A program made the position numbers and the translations under genes. A stretch of 46,884 nt of DNA. It comes from a bacterium (GTDB lineage Bacteria; Patescibacteriota; Saccharimonadia; Saccharimonadales; SZUA-47). Of this stretch, positions 32,191 through 39,740 are shown piece by piece. The notes under the pieces were generated by a model. It did no database searches. It was not told the DNA's origin and saw nothing but the letters and a program-made list of their open reading frames with translations. Location of the stretch: NCBI GenBank assembly GCA_030427445.1, contig JAUIBQ010000008.1:1-46884 (forward strand). Direction: 5' to 3'. Each line of letters opens with the position of its first letter. Within the stretch, counting starts at the first letter, position 1.

Positions 32191-33555
32191 ATGCGTATAG
32201 GACTAGTTGGGTGGGGTGTTGAAACAAAAAGCGCCTACCGTTACTACGGGGATGAGCACCAGTATCTAATTGTTTCTGAGGAGCCACGTGACGATTTCCC
32301 AACAGATGACAATGTCTCAGTACAATCACTTTCTGAAGATCGCAAACCTGGACTTACTAGCACTGTTACTAACCTTTCATACCTTGAGGGGCTGGAGGAT
32401 CTAGACCTAGTAATTTACAGTCCGACTGCACGAAAAAATCTCGAGAAAGTGTACTCTTCGGATTCACATTTTTGGCAAGTAGCAAAATCTTCGCTGGAGA
32501 TATTTTTCGAAGCATGCCCAAGTAAAAATACTATCGGTGTCACAGGAACTAAAGGTAAAGGCACGACAACGACGCTAATCAGCGAGCTACTGAAAAGTGA
32601 CGGCAAGACCGTCTACATTGGTGGCAACATCGGTATACCAGTACTCAACTTGCTTCCAAATATCGCTGAGGATGATTGGGTCGTACTAGAACTATCGAGC
32701 TTCCAGCTGTATAAATTCCCCTACTCTCCACACATCGCAGTGCACTTGATGATGATACCTGAACACATTGAGGAATGGCACAAAACGATGGATGACTATG
32801 TTTCATCAAAACGTAACATCTTCGCTAACCAGCATCCAGATGACGTCGCTGTTTACTTCCCTGAGAACGAGTTTTCTAAAGAGAATGCTAGCGCTTCTGT
32901 TGGTAGAAAAATACCGTATTTTGAAGCACCTGGAGCATTTGTGGACAATGGATATATAACTATCGATAACCAGCAAATAATAGCTAGTGACGAAGTTGGT
33001 TTGCTTGGCAACCACAATCTACAAAATATCTGTGCTGCACTAACAGCAGTTTGGCAGGTGTCGCAAAATACCGAAGCTTTTGCTGAAGTTATACGAAACT
33101 TTAGTGGCCTAGAGCATCGCTTACAGCTTGTTCGAGACATTAACGGCGTGAAATATTATGATGACTCATTCGGTACGACACCTGATACAGCAATCGTCGC
33201 ACTCGATTCATTTGAGGAACCGAAAGTTCTAATCGTTGGTGGTCACGACAAAGGGAATGATTACTCAAACCTCGCAAAACGACTTTGTGAGCCTGATGTG
33301 TCTCACGTTATTTTCATCGGTACGACTGGGCAGAAAATACTGTCTATGGCGGTGGAGAATGGCTTTGATGAGTCGAAAGCCACTATCAAAGATGATGGAA
33401 ATTCCTGGACGATGAATGAAATGGTGTTGAAGGCAACAGAGGTAGTTGAGCCAAATGGCGTGATTTTACTCTCAACAGGGTCTGCAAGCTTTGGCTTATT
33501 CAAAGACTATAAAGACAGAGGGAATCAGTTTATTAAAGCTGTAAATCAACTCTAA
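32191..33555 (+). CDS. murD: UDP-N-acetylmuramoyl-L-alanine-D-glutamate ligase
   Basis: Adds D-glutamate to UDP-MurNAc-Ala in peptidoglycan synthesis. 454 residues, normal. N-domain (MRIGLVGWGVETKSAYRYYG), ATP loop GVTGTKGKGTTTTLISELL (about 115-133), the central motif WVVLELSSFQLYKF, the Mur-ligase His motif MIPEHIEEWH, NHNLQNICAAL and the C-domain start GLEHRLQLVRDINGVKYYDDSFGTTPD. It is co-directional with the response regulator (seven-base gap). Its 3' end overlaps murI (convergent) by 23 bases. A second ligase follows murI. Confidence 0.93.
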   Translation: MRIGLVGWGVETKSAYRYYGDEHQYLIVSEEPRDDFPTDDNVSVQSLSEDRKPGLTSTVTNLSYLEGLEDLDLVIYSPTARKNLEKVYSSDSHFWQVAKSSLEIFFEACPSKNTIGVTGTKGKGTTTTLISELLKSDGKTVYIGGNIGIPVLNLLPNIAEDDWVVLELSSFQLYKFPYSPHIAVHLMMIPEHIEEWHKTMDDYVSSKRNIFANQHPDDVAVYFPENEFSKENASASVGRKIPYFEAPGAFVDNGYITIDNQQIIASDEVGLLGNHNLQNICAALTAVWQVSQNTEAFAEVIRNFSGLEHRLQLVRDINGVKYYDDSFGTTPDTAIVALDSFEEPKVLIVGGHDKGNDYSNLAKRLCEPDVSHVIFIGTTGQKILSMAVENGFDESKATIKDDGNSWTMNEMVLKATEVVEPNGVILLSTGSASFGLFKDYKDRGNQFIKAVNQL

Positions 33556-34186
33556 GTTGACGCTTTAATTCAGCAATAACTGCATTAGTCGGTTGGATAA
33601 CCGCTATATCAGGTCCACTAAGCTCGTCAAGTAGTTCGTAAATCCAATGATAGTGCGTACATCCAAGTACAACGACATCAGCATATTCACTACGTGCAAG
33701 TTCTATAACATCATCTACCTTATCTTTGTTGAGGTTGTTCGACTCAATCAAACTCGCCCAGTCGCTACAATCCGGCTCGAGAACTTCTATATCCTGAGCG
33801 TACTCTTCTTTCAGTTCAGCATAGCGCTTACTTTTTAGTGTTCCGGGGGTTGCACAAACAACTATTTTTCCAGTTTTAGTCATTGTACTTGCTGGCTTTA
33901 TCATAGGTACAAATCCAACTACTGGTACATCACTCATGTGCTTAAGTTGCTTGAGTACATTTGTGGATGCTGTGTTGCAGGCGATTACGATAGCATCGAC
34001 GCCGTCTTCTTCAAAACTATCCATTATTGGTGTCATAAATTCCAAGATTTGCTCTGGAGTTTTATCACCATATGGTAGATTTTTTCTATCATCTCTAAAA
34101 ATCACCTCAGCTTGTGGCAGCTCTTTCTTGATAGCTGCTACGACATTTTCCCCACCGACACCAGAATCAAATACTCCAATTTTCAT
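33533..34186 (-). CDS. murI: Glutamate racemase
   Basis: Makes D-glutamate from L-glutamate for murD. 217 residues, slightly short for the family. IGVFDSGVGG at the start (catalytic Asp), first catalytic Cys in IACNTAS and second Cys in LGCTHYHW. The FRDDRKNLPYGDKT stretch is the substrate loop. The track starts at 34195, but MKIGVFDSG at ATG 34184-34186 is better: TACAAT (complement of 34194-34199) ends exactly seven bases upstream, and family members begin there. Convergent with murD, whose end it overlaps; the next gene (second Mur ligase) diverges from it. D-Glu supply and use are thus encoded together. Confidence 0.93.
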   Translation of the reverse strand: MKIGVFDSGVGGENVVAAIKKELPQAEVIFRDDRKNLPYGDKTPEQILEFMTPIMDSFEEDGVDAIVIACNTASTNVLKQLKHMSDVPVVGFVPMIKPASTMTKTGKIVVCATPGTLKSKRYAELKEEYAQDIEVLEPDCSDWASLIESNNLNKDKVDDVIELARSEYADVVVLGCTHYHWIYELLDELSGPDIAVIQPTNAVIAELKRQLRVDLQL

Positions 34187-34255
34187 GAGTTTCATTGTAC
34201 ACGCTTAATTAATATTACTTGTGATAAACCTCAAGATAACTGCTAGAATACTCTT

Positions 34256-35488
34256 ATGGTAAATTTACAAAGTTTCGTGGGTAAACGTGTGATCTACGTG
34301 GGCCACGACTCTATCGCCCAAGGGTTACAAGCCTTTCTTACTCAATATGCTTCGATAGAAAACTTCATCATTATAGGCCAGGTCAGCGTAGATGAGACTG
34401 TACGCGACGAAGATATCATCATTAAATCACCTTCTATTCCTGGCCACAGCATGAACCATGTATACACTACCCCAGCGCGTATATTTTTTGACTGCGCACA
34501 GCAAACACAGGCTACAGTAGTGGGTGTCACGGGTACAAAAGGTAAAACATGTGTTACAAGCTTGATTCACGAAATACTCATGAGTAACAGCACTGCTCAT
34601 ATTTTGATTAATGATGTAAGCGAACCGATGTTCATGCATGCCCATGAACTCAGTGAGACATCTATCGTTATTATGGAGCTATCCAGCATGGACTTGGCAG
34701 AACTAGAAATTAGTCCAAATATTGCAGTTATCACAAATCTTGGGAGAAATCATATCGATTACCATGGCTCGATTGATGCGTATTGGGAAGCAAAGCACAA
34801 CATTGTACGTTTTTCAGACGAAAATACAAAAGTAGTGTTTAACCCAAATACCGAGATGGTGTATCACTGGCTTGCAGATAAGAAAGCACAGCAAGTCCCA
34901 ATCGATACGAACGAAATGGTGGACTTAAGCAAATCACAACTTTTCGGAGATAATGCGCGGCATAACTTCCTCATGGCACGTGCAGTAACAAGCCTCTTAG
35001 GTGTAGAGAAATTTGTTGCTAACGGCGCACTCGCTACATTCACTCCGGCACGCCATCGCCAACAAATCGTCAGAGAGCACAATGGTGTTACATATGTAGA
35101 TAATTCGATTGTCGCTGAGCCAGAAGACACCGTTGCAGATATAGAAGCGTGCATACGACAGCTTAAGCCGGTTGGTTCGATATTGTTAGGAGGAGGTGAA
35201 TCGGAGTCAAGTGATTTTTCTAGCCTCGCGAAAATAATCTCCACACTCCGCATCCCAACACTTGTGTTATTTCCAGGCATAGCTGATAAGATTAAGACTT
35301 TATTCCCTGAAACTTACACGCCTGAAATCTTAGAGACCGAGAGTATGGACGAAGCAGTAAAATGGGCGTCTCAACACACCCCAAGTGGCAGCACGTGCCT
35401 ACTTTCATCTGCTACACCTAGTGAGCCAACCTGGGAAAACTACGAAGAAAAAGGTAATCAATTCCAGGCAGCGGTTCAAAAGCTTTAG
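34256..35488 (+). CDS. Mur ligase family protein, MurD-like paralogue
   Basis: 410 residues with the full Mur-ligase fold: ATP loop VTGTKGKTCVTSLIHEIL (about 90-107), IVIMELSSMDLAELEISPNIAVITNLGRNHIDYHGSID (central motif and metal region), DNARHNFLMARAVTSL, and C-domain start HRQQIVREHNGVTYVDNSIVAEPEDTVADIEA. It resembles murD more than murC/E/F but is shorter and diverged (GTKGKT rather than GTKGKG). It may add a different amino acid or act in another ligation (e.g. a variant stem residue). TAGAAT ends six bases before the ATG (leaderless). The 3' end overlaps convergent folD by four bases. Confidence 0.85.
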   Translation: MVNLQSFVGKRVIYVGHDSIAQGLQAFLTQYASIENFIIIGQVSVDETVRDEDIIIKSPSIPGHSMNHVYTTPARIFFDCAQQTQATVVGVTGTKGKTCVTSLIHEILMSNSTAHILINDVSEPMFMHAHELSETSIVIMELSSMDLAELEISPNIAVITNLGRNHIDYHGSIDAYWEAKHNIVRFSDENTKVVFNPNTEMVYHWLADKKAQQVPIDTNEMVDLSKSQLFGDNARHNFLMARAVTSLLGVEKFVANGALATFTPARHRQQIVREHNGVTYVDNSIVAEPEDTVADIEACIRQLKPVGSILLGGGESESSDFSSLAKIISTLRIPTLVLFPGIADKIKTLFPETYTPEILETESMDEAVKWASQHTPSGSTCLLSSATPSEPTWENYEEKGNQFQAAVQKL

Positions 35489-36297
35489 ATATTTTTTTGA
35501 TTTTGAGCAGCTAGGATGACATTCTCAAACAGTGCGCAAACCGTTAATGGACCAACGCCACCTTTTGTGGGCGTAATAATCAAATCATCTCTCTCATAAA
35601 CATCACTACTCAAATCACCAACTGTTTTACCCTCTTCACTTGCCACTCCGGCATCGACAACCACAGCACCCTGCTTAATGTCATTTGAAGTAATTACACC
35701 GTGCTTTCCGGTAGCAGTAATGATAATGTCAGAGTCAATCAAAATATCGTGCATATTTTCAGTGTGCTCATCGATAACTGCAACATCATGGCCATCAATC
35801 ATTAATTGACGTGTCAATGGAGCACCGACGAGCTTACCCTGCCCAACTATAGCAATTTTCTTGCCCTTGAGATCAACTCCGTACCCGCCTAGTAGCCATA
35901 AAATTGCTTGAGGCGTAGCAGGAAATAATGTTGTCTTACCGCCTAGTGCATCTACGTCTTTTTCTGGTTTAACGAGTTGCAACAATTCATCAGTTTCTGA
36001 AATATCGGTAAGAGGAAGTTGGACAATAATACCGTGCACTGATTTATCATTGTTCAGAGTTTCGATAACCTGTCCTGCTCCAGACTGGTCGATTTCGTGA
36101 ACACGTACATCAATTTTTATATCTGAACCATAAGATTTCTTAAGTCGGACGTATGTATTAATAACTGGATCATCTTTTACTTGCACTATGGCGAGCTTTG
36201 GATATATTTTCTCAGCTTGAATCATCCGTCGTACGACGTGCGCCTGACGCTCCTTAATATAACCTGCGAGTTCTCTACCGTTTAATTCTTTTTTCAC
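35485..36297 (-). CDS. folD: Methylene-THF dehydrogenase/cyclohydrolase
   Basis: Interconverts 5,10-methylene-, methenyl- and 10-formyl-tetrahydrofolate. 270 residues, near normal (about 285). Active-site YVRLKKSYG (YxxxK), VHGIIVQLPL, KDVDALGGKTTLFPATPQAILWLL (usual Cys of PCTP is Ala), NADP site KKIAIVGQGKLVGAPLTRQL, DIIITATGKHGVI and PTKGGVGPLTV (usual PGGVGP). It starts at a GTG with the TAAAAT -10 box seven bases upstream, inside an inverted repeat shared with the tRNA-Arg promoter. It supports the one-carbon pool together with glyA and folC, also in this window. Confidence 0.93.
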   Translation of the reverse strand: MKKELNGRELAGYIKERQAHVVRRMIQAEKIYPKLAIVQVKDDPVINTYVRLKKSYGSDIKIDVRVHEIDQSGAGQVIETLNNDKSVHGIIVQLPLTDISETDELLQLVKPEKDVDALGGKTTLFPATPQAILWLLGGYGVDLKGKKIAIVGQGKLVGAPLTRQLMIDGHDVAVIDEHTENMHDILIDSDIIITATGKHGVITSNDIKQGAVVVDAGVASEEGKTVGDLSSDVYERDDLIITPTKGGVGPLTVCALFENVILAAQNQKNI

Positions 36298-36304
36298 AGG
36301 TGTT

Positions 36305-36329
36305 ATTTTACCATCTTTTGTGGTAAAAT
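36305..36329. promoter_or_regulatory. Palindromic divergent promoter of folD and tRNA-Arg
   Basis: ATTTTACCA and TGGTAAAAT form a perfect 9-base inverted repeat with a seven-base spacer. The outer ends are the two -10 boxes: TAAAAT for folD on the minus strand (complement of 36305-36310) and TAAAAT for tRNA-Arg (36324-36329). The two promoters therefore interleave and probably compete for polymerase. Confidence 0.6.
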
Positions 36330-36349
36330 ACTTCAGCCAGATTAATCAT

Positions 36350-36426
36350 GCACCCGTAGCTCAGTGGATTAGAGCACTGGTCTTCGGAACCAGGTGTCGT
36401 AGGTTCGAATCCTACCGGGTGTACCA
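36350..36426 (+). tRNA. tRNA-Arg (TCG)
   Basis: Acceptor GCACCCG/CGGGTGT (first pair G-T), anticodon stem CTGGT/ACCAG with loop CTTCGGA (anticodon TCG), T-arm GTAGGTTCGAATCCTAC, encoded CCA. The -10 box ends about 20 bases upstream. A terminator stem begins at the CCA. A shorter second copy of the 3' end lies about 145 bases further on. Confidence 0.95.
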
Positions 36427-36464
36427 AGTTAACAGTCCGTGCCTGTCACGGACTTTTTACTTGG
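36424..36464 (+). terminator. Terminator of tRNA-Arg
   Basis: Stem AGTCCGTG/CACGGACT then five T; an outer CCAAGT/ACTTGG pair block takes in the CCA of the tRNA itself. Confidence 0.8.
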
Positions 36465-36549
36465 ATGCTTGCGATAGCATGCGAGAGCCGTCAAAGGTTC
36501 GCTCCCAAGTTTGTTGCCCGAGTTCACTCGGCGCACAGATTTGAGAGAT
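36427..36549. other. Structured spacer behind tRNA-Arg
   Basis: Between the tRNA and a second copy of its 3' end. It holds the terminator and several small hairpins, such as GCCGAG/CTCGGC. Part of it (TTGG...GCTTGCGATAGC...CCGTCAAAGGTTCG) is echoed at about 36605-36650 (TTTGCTTTAGCG...CCGTCAAGGTTCG), which points to a diverged tandem duplication of about 147 bases. The ORF here is a translated tRNA, not a gene. Confidence 0.5.
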
Positions 36550-36571
36550 GTTCATCCTACCGTGTGTACCA
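36550..36571 (+). repeat. Partial second copy of tRNA-Arg 3' end
   Basis: GTTCATCCTACCGTGTGTACCA, compared with the tRNA 3' end 36403-36426: a two-base gap and one substitution. It ends in CCA and is followed by its own terminator. No acceptor 5' half exists, so it is not a tRNA. Confidence 0.75.
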
Positions 36572-36610
36572 AATAAAGAGCCAGTCTAACTAGACTGGTT
36601 TTTTATTTGG
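36569..36610 (+). terminator. Terminator after the tRNA-Arg 3' copy
   Basis: CCAGTC/GACTGG then six T, extended by outer CCAAATAAA/TTTATTTGG. It has the same design as the terminator behind the intact tRNA. Confidence 0.75.
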
Positions 36611-36736
36611 AAGATTTGCTTTAGCGAATCCGAACCGTCAAGGTTCGAAATCCCCGCGCCAGCTTGTTAGTAGTCGGGCGGAATTTACCAACGTAATCCT
36701 ATCAAGTGCCACACTACCATTTGCTATACTCAAATT

Positions 36737-37318
36737 ATGAAGCTCATATGCGCAACAGGAAACGACGGAAAATTTGCTACAGGCCATGAGACACTTTCCC
36801 ATTACGGTATTGAACTTTTGCAATGTCCAGTAAAAATTGACGAAATTCAAGGTCCGGATATGGAAAGAACACTTACGAAAAAGGCTCATGCTGCATACGA
36901 GAAAATTAAATCACCTTTAGTTGTTAGTGATGATTGGTGGAAAGTTATTGCCTTGCGTGGGTTCCCGGGTGCTTATATGAAGGACATGTCACATCACTAC
37001 TTCGAAACGGAAGATTTTCTTAACCTAATGACAAATAAACCTGACCGCTCAGTACTACAGATAAAAAATCTTGCATATTTTGATGGAAATGAGATTCAAC
37101 ATTTTACTCACACGTCTTCGGGCTTAATAGTCACAGAGCCTCGTGGTCCTGTTGACGCAGACCCATGGACACAAGTTTGCGCGATGGATGGATATGATGG
37201 GAAGACAATCGCTGAAGTTCACGAAGCAAGAAAAAATGGTGTGCTTGGCTACGAGGACAACAGGCCTTCTACAATCGTATGGAAGAAACTCGCTGAGTGG
37301 CTTCTTTCACAGGATTAA
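36737..37318 (+). CDS. Ham1/RdgB-family nucleotide pyrophosphatase-like protein
   Basis: 193 residues. The N-terminus (ICATGNDGKFATGHETLSHYGIELLQCPVKIDEIQG) matches the ITP/XTP pyrophosphatase family, which removes deaminated purine nucleotides. The central motif normally reading like EDTGLEVDALNG.PG.YSAR is here VVSDDWWKVIALRGFPGAYMK, keeping the Asp and PGxY but with Trp-Trp in place of the usual Gly-Leu. The C-terminal Ser-His..R motif (SHRxxA) is missing. It may have changed substrate. TATACT ends six bases before the ATG. Convergent with msrA (four-base overlap). Confidence 0.75.
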   Translation: MKLICATGNDGKFATGHETLSHYGIELLQCPVKIDEIQGPDMERTLTKKAHAAYEKIKSPLVVSDDWWKVIALRGFPGAYMKDMSHHYFETEDFLNLMTNKPDRSVLQIKNLAYFDGNEIQHFTHTSSGLIVTEPRGPVDADPWTQVCAMDGYDGKTIAEVHEARKNGVLGYEDNRPSTIVWKKLAEWLLSQD

Positions 37319-37803
37319 TAAATATCCTCAAAACGTAAGTAGTGACACGTATACCCACCCGGGTTTTTCTGTAAGTAATCTTGATGGTAGTCTTCTGCCG
37401 GCCAAAATGTATCAAATTTCTCGAGTGAAGTCACAACGTCTTTCGCCCATTTGCCAGATTGATTGACTTTAGATATGAATGCTTCAGCTTGCTGTTTTTC
37501 CTGCTCATCCTGATAAAAAATCGCTGAGCGGTAACTGTTTCCGATATCATTTCCCTGCTGGTTCAATGTCGTCGGGTCATGCACCCGAAAGAAATAATCC
37601 CACAGCTCTTCCCTACTTGTCTTATCGTCATCATAGGTTATTTCTAGTGCCTCTGCATGACCCGGATGATTTTCGTATGTCGGATTTTCATTTTCGCCGC
37701 CACAGTAACCTACTTCAGTATCTACTACCCCAGGTCGCTCTCGCATCAACTCTTCAAGTCCCCAGAAACAACCACCTGCTACATAGATTTTTTTATTACT
37801 CAT
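37315..37803 (-). CDS. msrA: Peptide methionine sulfoxide reductase MsrA
   Basis: Reduces the S form of methionine sulfoxide in proteins. 162 residues. The catalytic Cys is in VAGGCFWGLEELM near the start. VDTEVGYCGG, HPGHAEALEITYD, FFRVHDPTTLNQQGNDIGNSYRSAIFY and HQDYLQKNPGGYTCHYLRFEDIY complete the family pattern. The track start at 37848 overlaps msrB; the ATG 37801-37803 (MSNKKIYVAGG) is preferred because TATACT (complement of 37810-37815) ends six bases upstream. Divergent from msrB. Confidence 0.96.
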   Translation of the reverse strand: MSNKKIYVAGGCFWGLEELMRERPGVVDTEVGYCGGENENPTYENHPGHAEALEITYDDDKTSREELWDYFFRVHDPTTLNQQGNDIGNSYRSAIFYQDEQEKQQAEAFISKVNQSGKWAKDVVTSLEKFDTFWPAEDYHQDYLQKNPGGYTCHYLRFEDIY

Positions 37804-37809
37804 GCTCTC

Positions 37810-37819
37810 AGTATACAAT
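37810..37819. promoter_or_regulatory. Overlapping divergent -10 boxes of msrA and msrB
   Basis: In ten bases (AGTATACAAT) lie TATACT for msrA on the minus strand (37810-37815) and TACAAT for msrB on the plus strand (37814-37819), sharing two bases. Both end 6-7 bases before their start codons. Only one polymerase could open this site at a time. Confidence 0.6.
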
Positions 37820-37826
37820 GGTTGAT

Positions 37827-38219
37827 ATGAGCAGCTCCTACAACTCATTATCTGACGAACAAAAACGAGTCTTGCTCGATGCAGGTACGGAAGCCCCGTT
37901 TACCGGAGCGCTCTTGAATGAGAAAACAGATGGAAGCTACACCTGCGCTCAGTGCGATAACACACTTTTTAGTAGTGACACAAAATTTGATTCTCATTGT
38001 GGATGGCCGAGTTTTGACCAGGCTATCGAAGGGTCGGTCATCGAGAGAGAAGATAGTTCGCATGGCATGAATCGCGTCGAAGTGCTCTGTGCGAATTGTG
38101 GCGGACACCTTGGTCACGTATTCCCTGACGGTCCTCAGGATACTACAGGGATGCGCTATTGCATAAACTCACTGTCTCTTAATTTCACAGACAAAGACGG
38201 CAATAAAAAGTCAGGCTGA
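37827..38219 (+). CDS. msrB: Peptide methionine sulfoxide reductase MsrB
   Basis: Reduces the R form of methionine sulfoxide. 130 residues: YNSLSDEQKRVLLDAGTEAPFTGALLNE, zinc ligands CAQC and CANC, HCGWPSF, GHLGHVFPDGP and the catalytic Cys in MRYCINSLSLNF. The track ORF starts far upstream inside antisense msrA. Of the two possible starts (37818, 37827) I prefer 37827, seven bases after the -10 box. The stop TGA is three bases before the convergent DUF1295 gene. With msrA it repairs oxidised proteins. Confidence 0.95.
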   Translation: MSSSYNSLSDEQKRVLLDAGTEAPFTGALLNEKTDGSYTCAQCDNTLFSSDTKFDSHCGWPSFDQAIEGSVIEREDSSHGMNRVEVLCANCGGHLGHVFPDGPQDTTGMRYCINSLSLNFTDKDGNKKSG

Positions 38220-38221
38220 GC

Positions 38222-39004
38222 CTACGACTTAGGAAACCATGGGAAGAAAGCGTTCGTCTCTTCTTTATACTGCTCGTAGTCTTTATTACCTTTATATCTT
38301 TTCTCCAACATCGGTATCCCAGACACTCCTAGAATAAGATACGTGATTGTAAGTGGGCCTATAATCCCTACGTACCAATACGGTGTAAACAACGTGAAGA
38401 TAAAGAATCCCCACCACGACATAATCTCCCCAAAATAGTTCGGGTGACGAGTGTATTTCCACAGCCCCTGTTTCATAATCTCGCCTTTTTCTTTAGTCTT
38501 GATAAATTGCTTGAGTTGGTAATCACCGACCGCCTCAAACGTAAACGCGAAGACCCAAAGGGCTAATCCTATACAGTTAAACCACGCGAGTTCTGTCGGC
38601 GTCTCAAAGAAAAACAGCATAATCGGGGTCGCAACTAGCAACATGAAGAAACCTTGGCTCAAAAAAACATTTGTAAACGACTGGATTTTCTCGTACTTCC
38701 ATTTTTTACGCATATCGACATACCTGCCATCCTCCTCATCATGTGAAAAGTGACGAGAACCAATGTGGAGTGCTAGCCGTATGCCCCATACCGTCACTAA
38801 AGCTAGTGTTAGCCATGTACGGAAATCATCGTGCATATCTGAGCGGATAAAGTTAGCCCACGCGATAGTAACAAATCCTAGTCCCCACGCGACATCTGCG
38901 ATGTCGTTTCGCTTTCGTACGAGCGCAGTGATATACCAAAAAATCATAAACACTAATACAACTAGTGCTGAAAAAATTATAGTATCCACTGGGCAATATA
39001 CCAT
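38222..39004 (-). CDS. DUF1295 (steroid 5-alpha-reductase-like) membrane protein
   Basis: 260 residues with about six membrane helices. The family signature near the C-terminus is GLWKYTRHPNYFGEIMSWWGFF, followed by MLEKRYKGNKDYEQYKEETNAFFPWFP. These proteins share the fold of isoprenylcysteine methyltransferase and steroid reductases and probably act on a lipid; the real substrate is unknown. The start overlaps the preceding DUF2177 gene by 28 bases, so translation is coupled. Convergent with msrB. Confidence 0.85.
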   Translation of the reverse strand: MVYCPVDTIIFSALVVLVFMIFWYITALVRKRNDIADVAWGLGFVTIAWANFIRSDMHDDFRTWLTLALVTVWGIRLALHIGSRHFSHDEEDGRYVDMRKKWKYEKIQSFTNVFLSQGFFMLLVATPIMLFFFETPTELAWFNCIGLALWVFAFTFEAVGDYQLKQFIKTKEKGEIMKQGLWKYTRHPNYFGEIMSWWGFFIFTLFTPYWYVGIIGPLTITYLILGVSGIPMLEKRYKGNKDYEQYKEETNAFFPWFPKS

Positions 39005-39387
39005 CCTGCTGTCGCAACAGCTAAGCTTAGGACAGTCCCCCAGGCCATATCGATAAATACCAGCTTAGTCGGCCAGCCTTCTGTGGTTGCGAGGTTCGTC
39101 AGATCATAAGTCATGTACGTCATGAACCCAAAAAGCGCACCATTTATCATCGTTTTTTGCAGTGAACCTGCTTCCACGCCCGGGAGTACTGCGAAGTACA
39201 GCAGCCCAGCTATAGAAAGTAGATAAAACGCCATCGCAGCTGTCCAATTAATATTTTTAGCCATTAAGTCACCCATTTGCTGTGCGTAAACGTTCTTAGC
39301 GACCACGCCGAGCCAAACTAAGTCTATGGCAAAAAATACCGGGATCATTAATAAATATGTGTAGATTGATTGTAATAATGTAAGCAT
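38977..39387 (-). CDS. DUF2177 membrane protein
   Basis: 136 residues, four membrane helices. Family features seen: FAIDLVWLGVVAKNVYAQQMGDLM near the start, GALFGFMTYMTYDLTNLATTEGW in the middle and FIDMAWGTVLS at the end. Function unknown; in other bacteria it is often found next to DUF1295, as here. TATAAT (complement of 39394-39399) lies six bases before the ATG. First gene of a two-gene operon with a 28-base overlap. Confidence 0.88.
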   Translation of the reverse strand: MLTLLQSIYTYLLMIPVFFAIDLVWLGVVAKNVYAQQMGDLMAKNINWTAAMAFYLLSIAGLLYFAVLPGVEAGSLQKTMINGALFGFMTYMTYDLTNLATTEGWPTKLVFIDMAWGTVLSLAVATAGWYIAQWIL

Positions 39388-39449
39388 ATTTCGATTATAT
39401 CTTTTACTGATTACTAGCCTGTAAGAAATATTACTGATTCAACAATGAC

Positions 39450-39478
39450 TTGATTTTTTTCCCTAACAGGGGTAGAAT
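39450..39478 (+). promoter_or_regulatory. Promoter of tRNA-Lys
   Basis: TTGATT (39450-39455), 17-base spacer, TAGAAT (39473-39478). The predicted leader is about 22 bases; no structured leader is present. Confidence 0.65.
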
Positions 39479-39506
39479 ATGCTCTTGCAGCCACAACGAC
39501 AGTTAC

Positions 39507-39583
39507 GGGCCAGTAGCTCAGCTGGTTAGAGCACCTGCCTCTTAAGCAGGGTGTCGAGGGTTCGAGCCCCTCCTGGCCCTCCA
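39507..39583 (+). tRNA. tRNA-Lys (CTT)
   Basis: Acceptor GGGCCAG/CTGGCCC, D-loop AGCTCAGCTGGTTAGAGC, anticodon stem CCTGC/GCAGG with loop CTCTTAA (anticodon CTT), T-arm GAGGGTTCGAGCCCCTC, discriminator T and encoded CCA. Confidence 0.96.
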
Positions 39584-39620
39584 TGAAAGAAGTCGAGTTT
39601 TATACTCGGCTTTTTTCATG
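39581..39620 (+). terminator. Terminator of tRNA-Lys
   Basis: CGAGT/ACTCG core with a following T tract; the outer CCATGAAA/TTTTCATGG arm takes in the CCA of the tRNA. Confidence 0.75.
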
Positions 39621-39740
39621 GCTTGGTTCTGGTGGGCTCGAGACAGAGACACCCATGAAGTGTCGACGGGGGAGAAAGTCCAGTGGACTTTCGAGGAGCA
39701 CTTTCTCTTGGCGACTTGTCGACCAAAGACGAAAGTGTGC
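39621..39740. other. Structured spacer behind tRNA-Lys
   Basis: About 120 bases full of inverted repeats: GGGCTCGA (39634-39641) can pair with TCGAGCCC in the following tRNA-end copy (39742-39749), two GTCGAC sites can pair, and GAAAGTCC/GGACTTTC and GAGAAAG/CTTTCTC compete inside. No protein frame. It may be an RNA or a remnant of an inserted element. Confidence 0.5.

Noticed and set aside
36320-36544. 74-aa ORF (APVAQWIRALVFGTRCRRFESYRV)
   Set aside because: It is the translation of tRNA-Arg, a well-known false ORF type.
37479-37817. N-terminal 113 residues of the long msrB ORF
   Set aside because: Antisense to msrA; MsrB homology and the promoter begin only near 37827.
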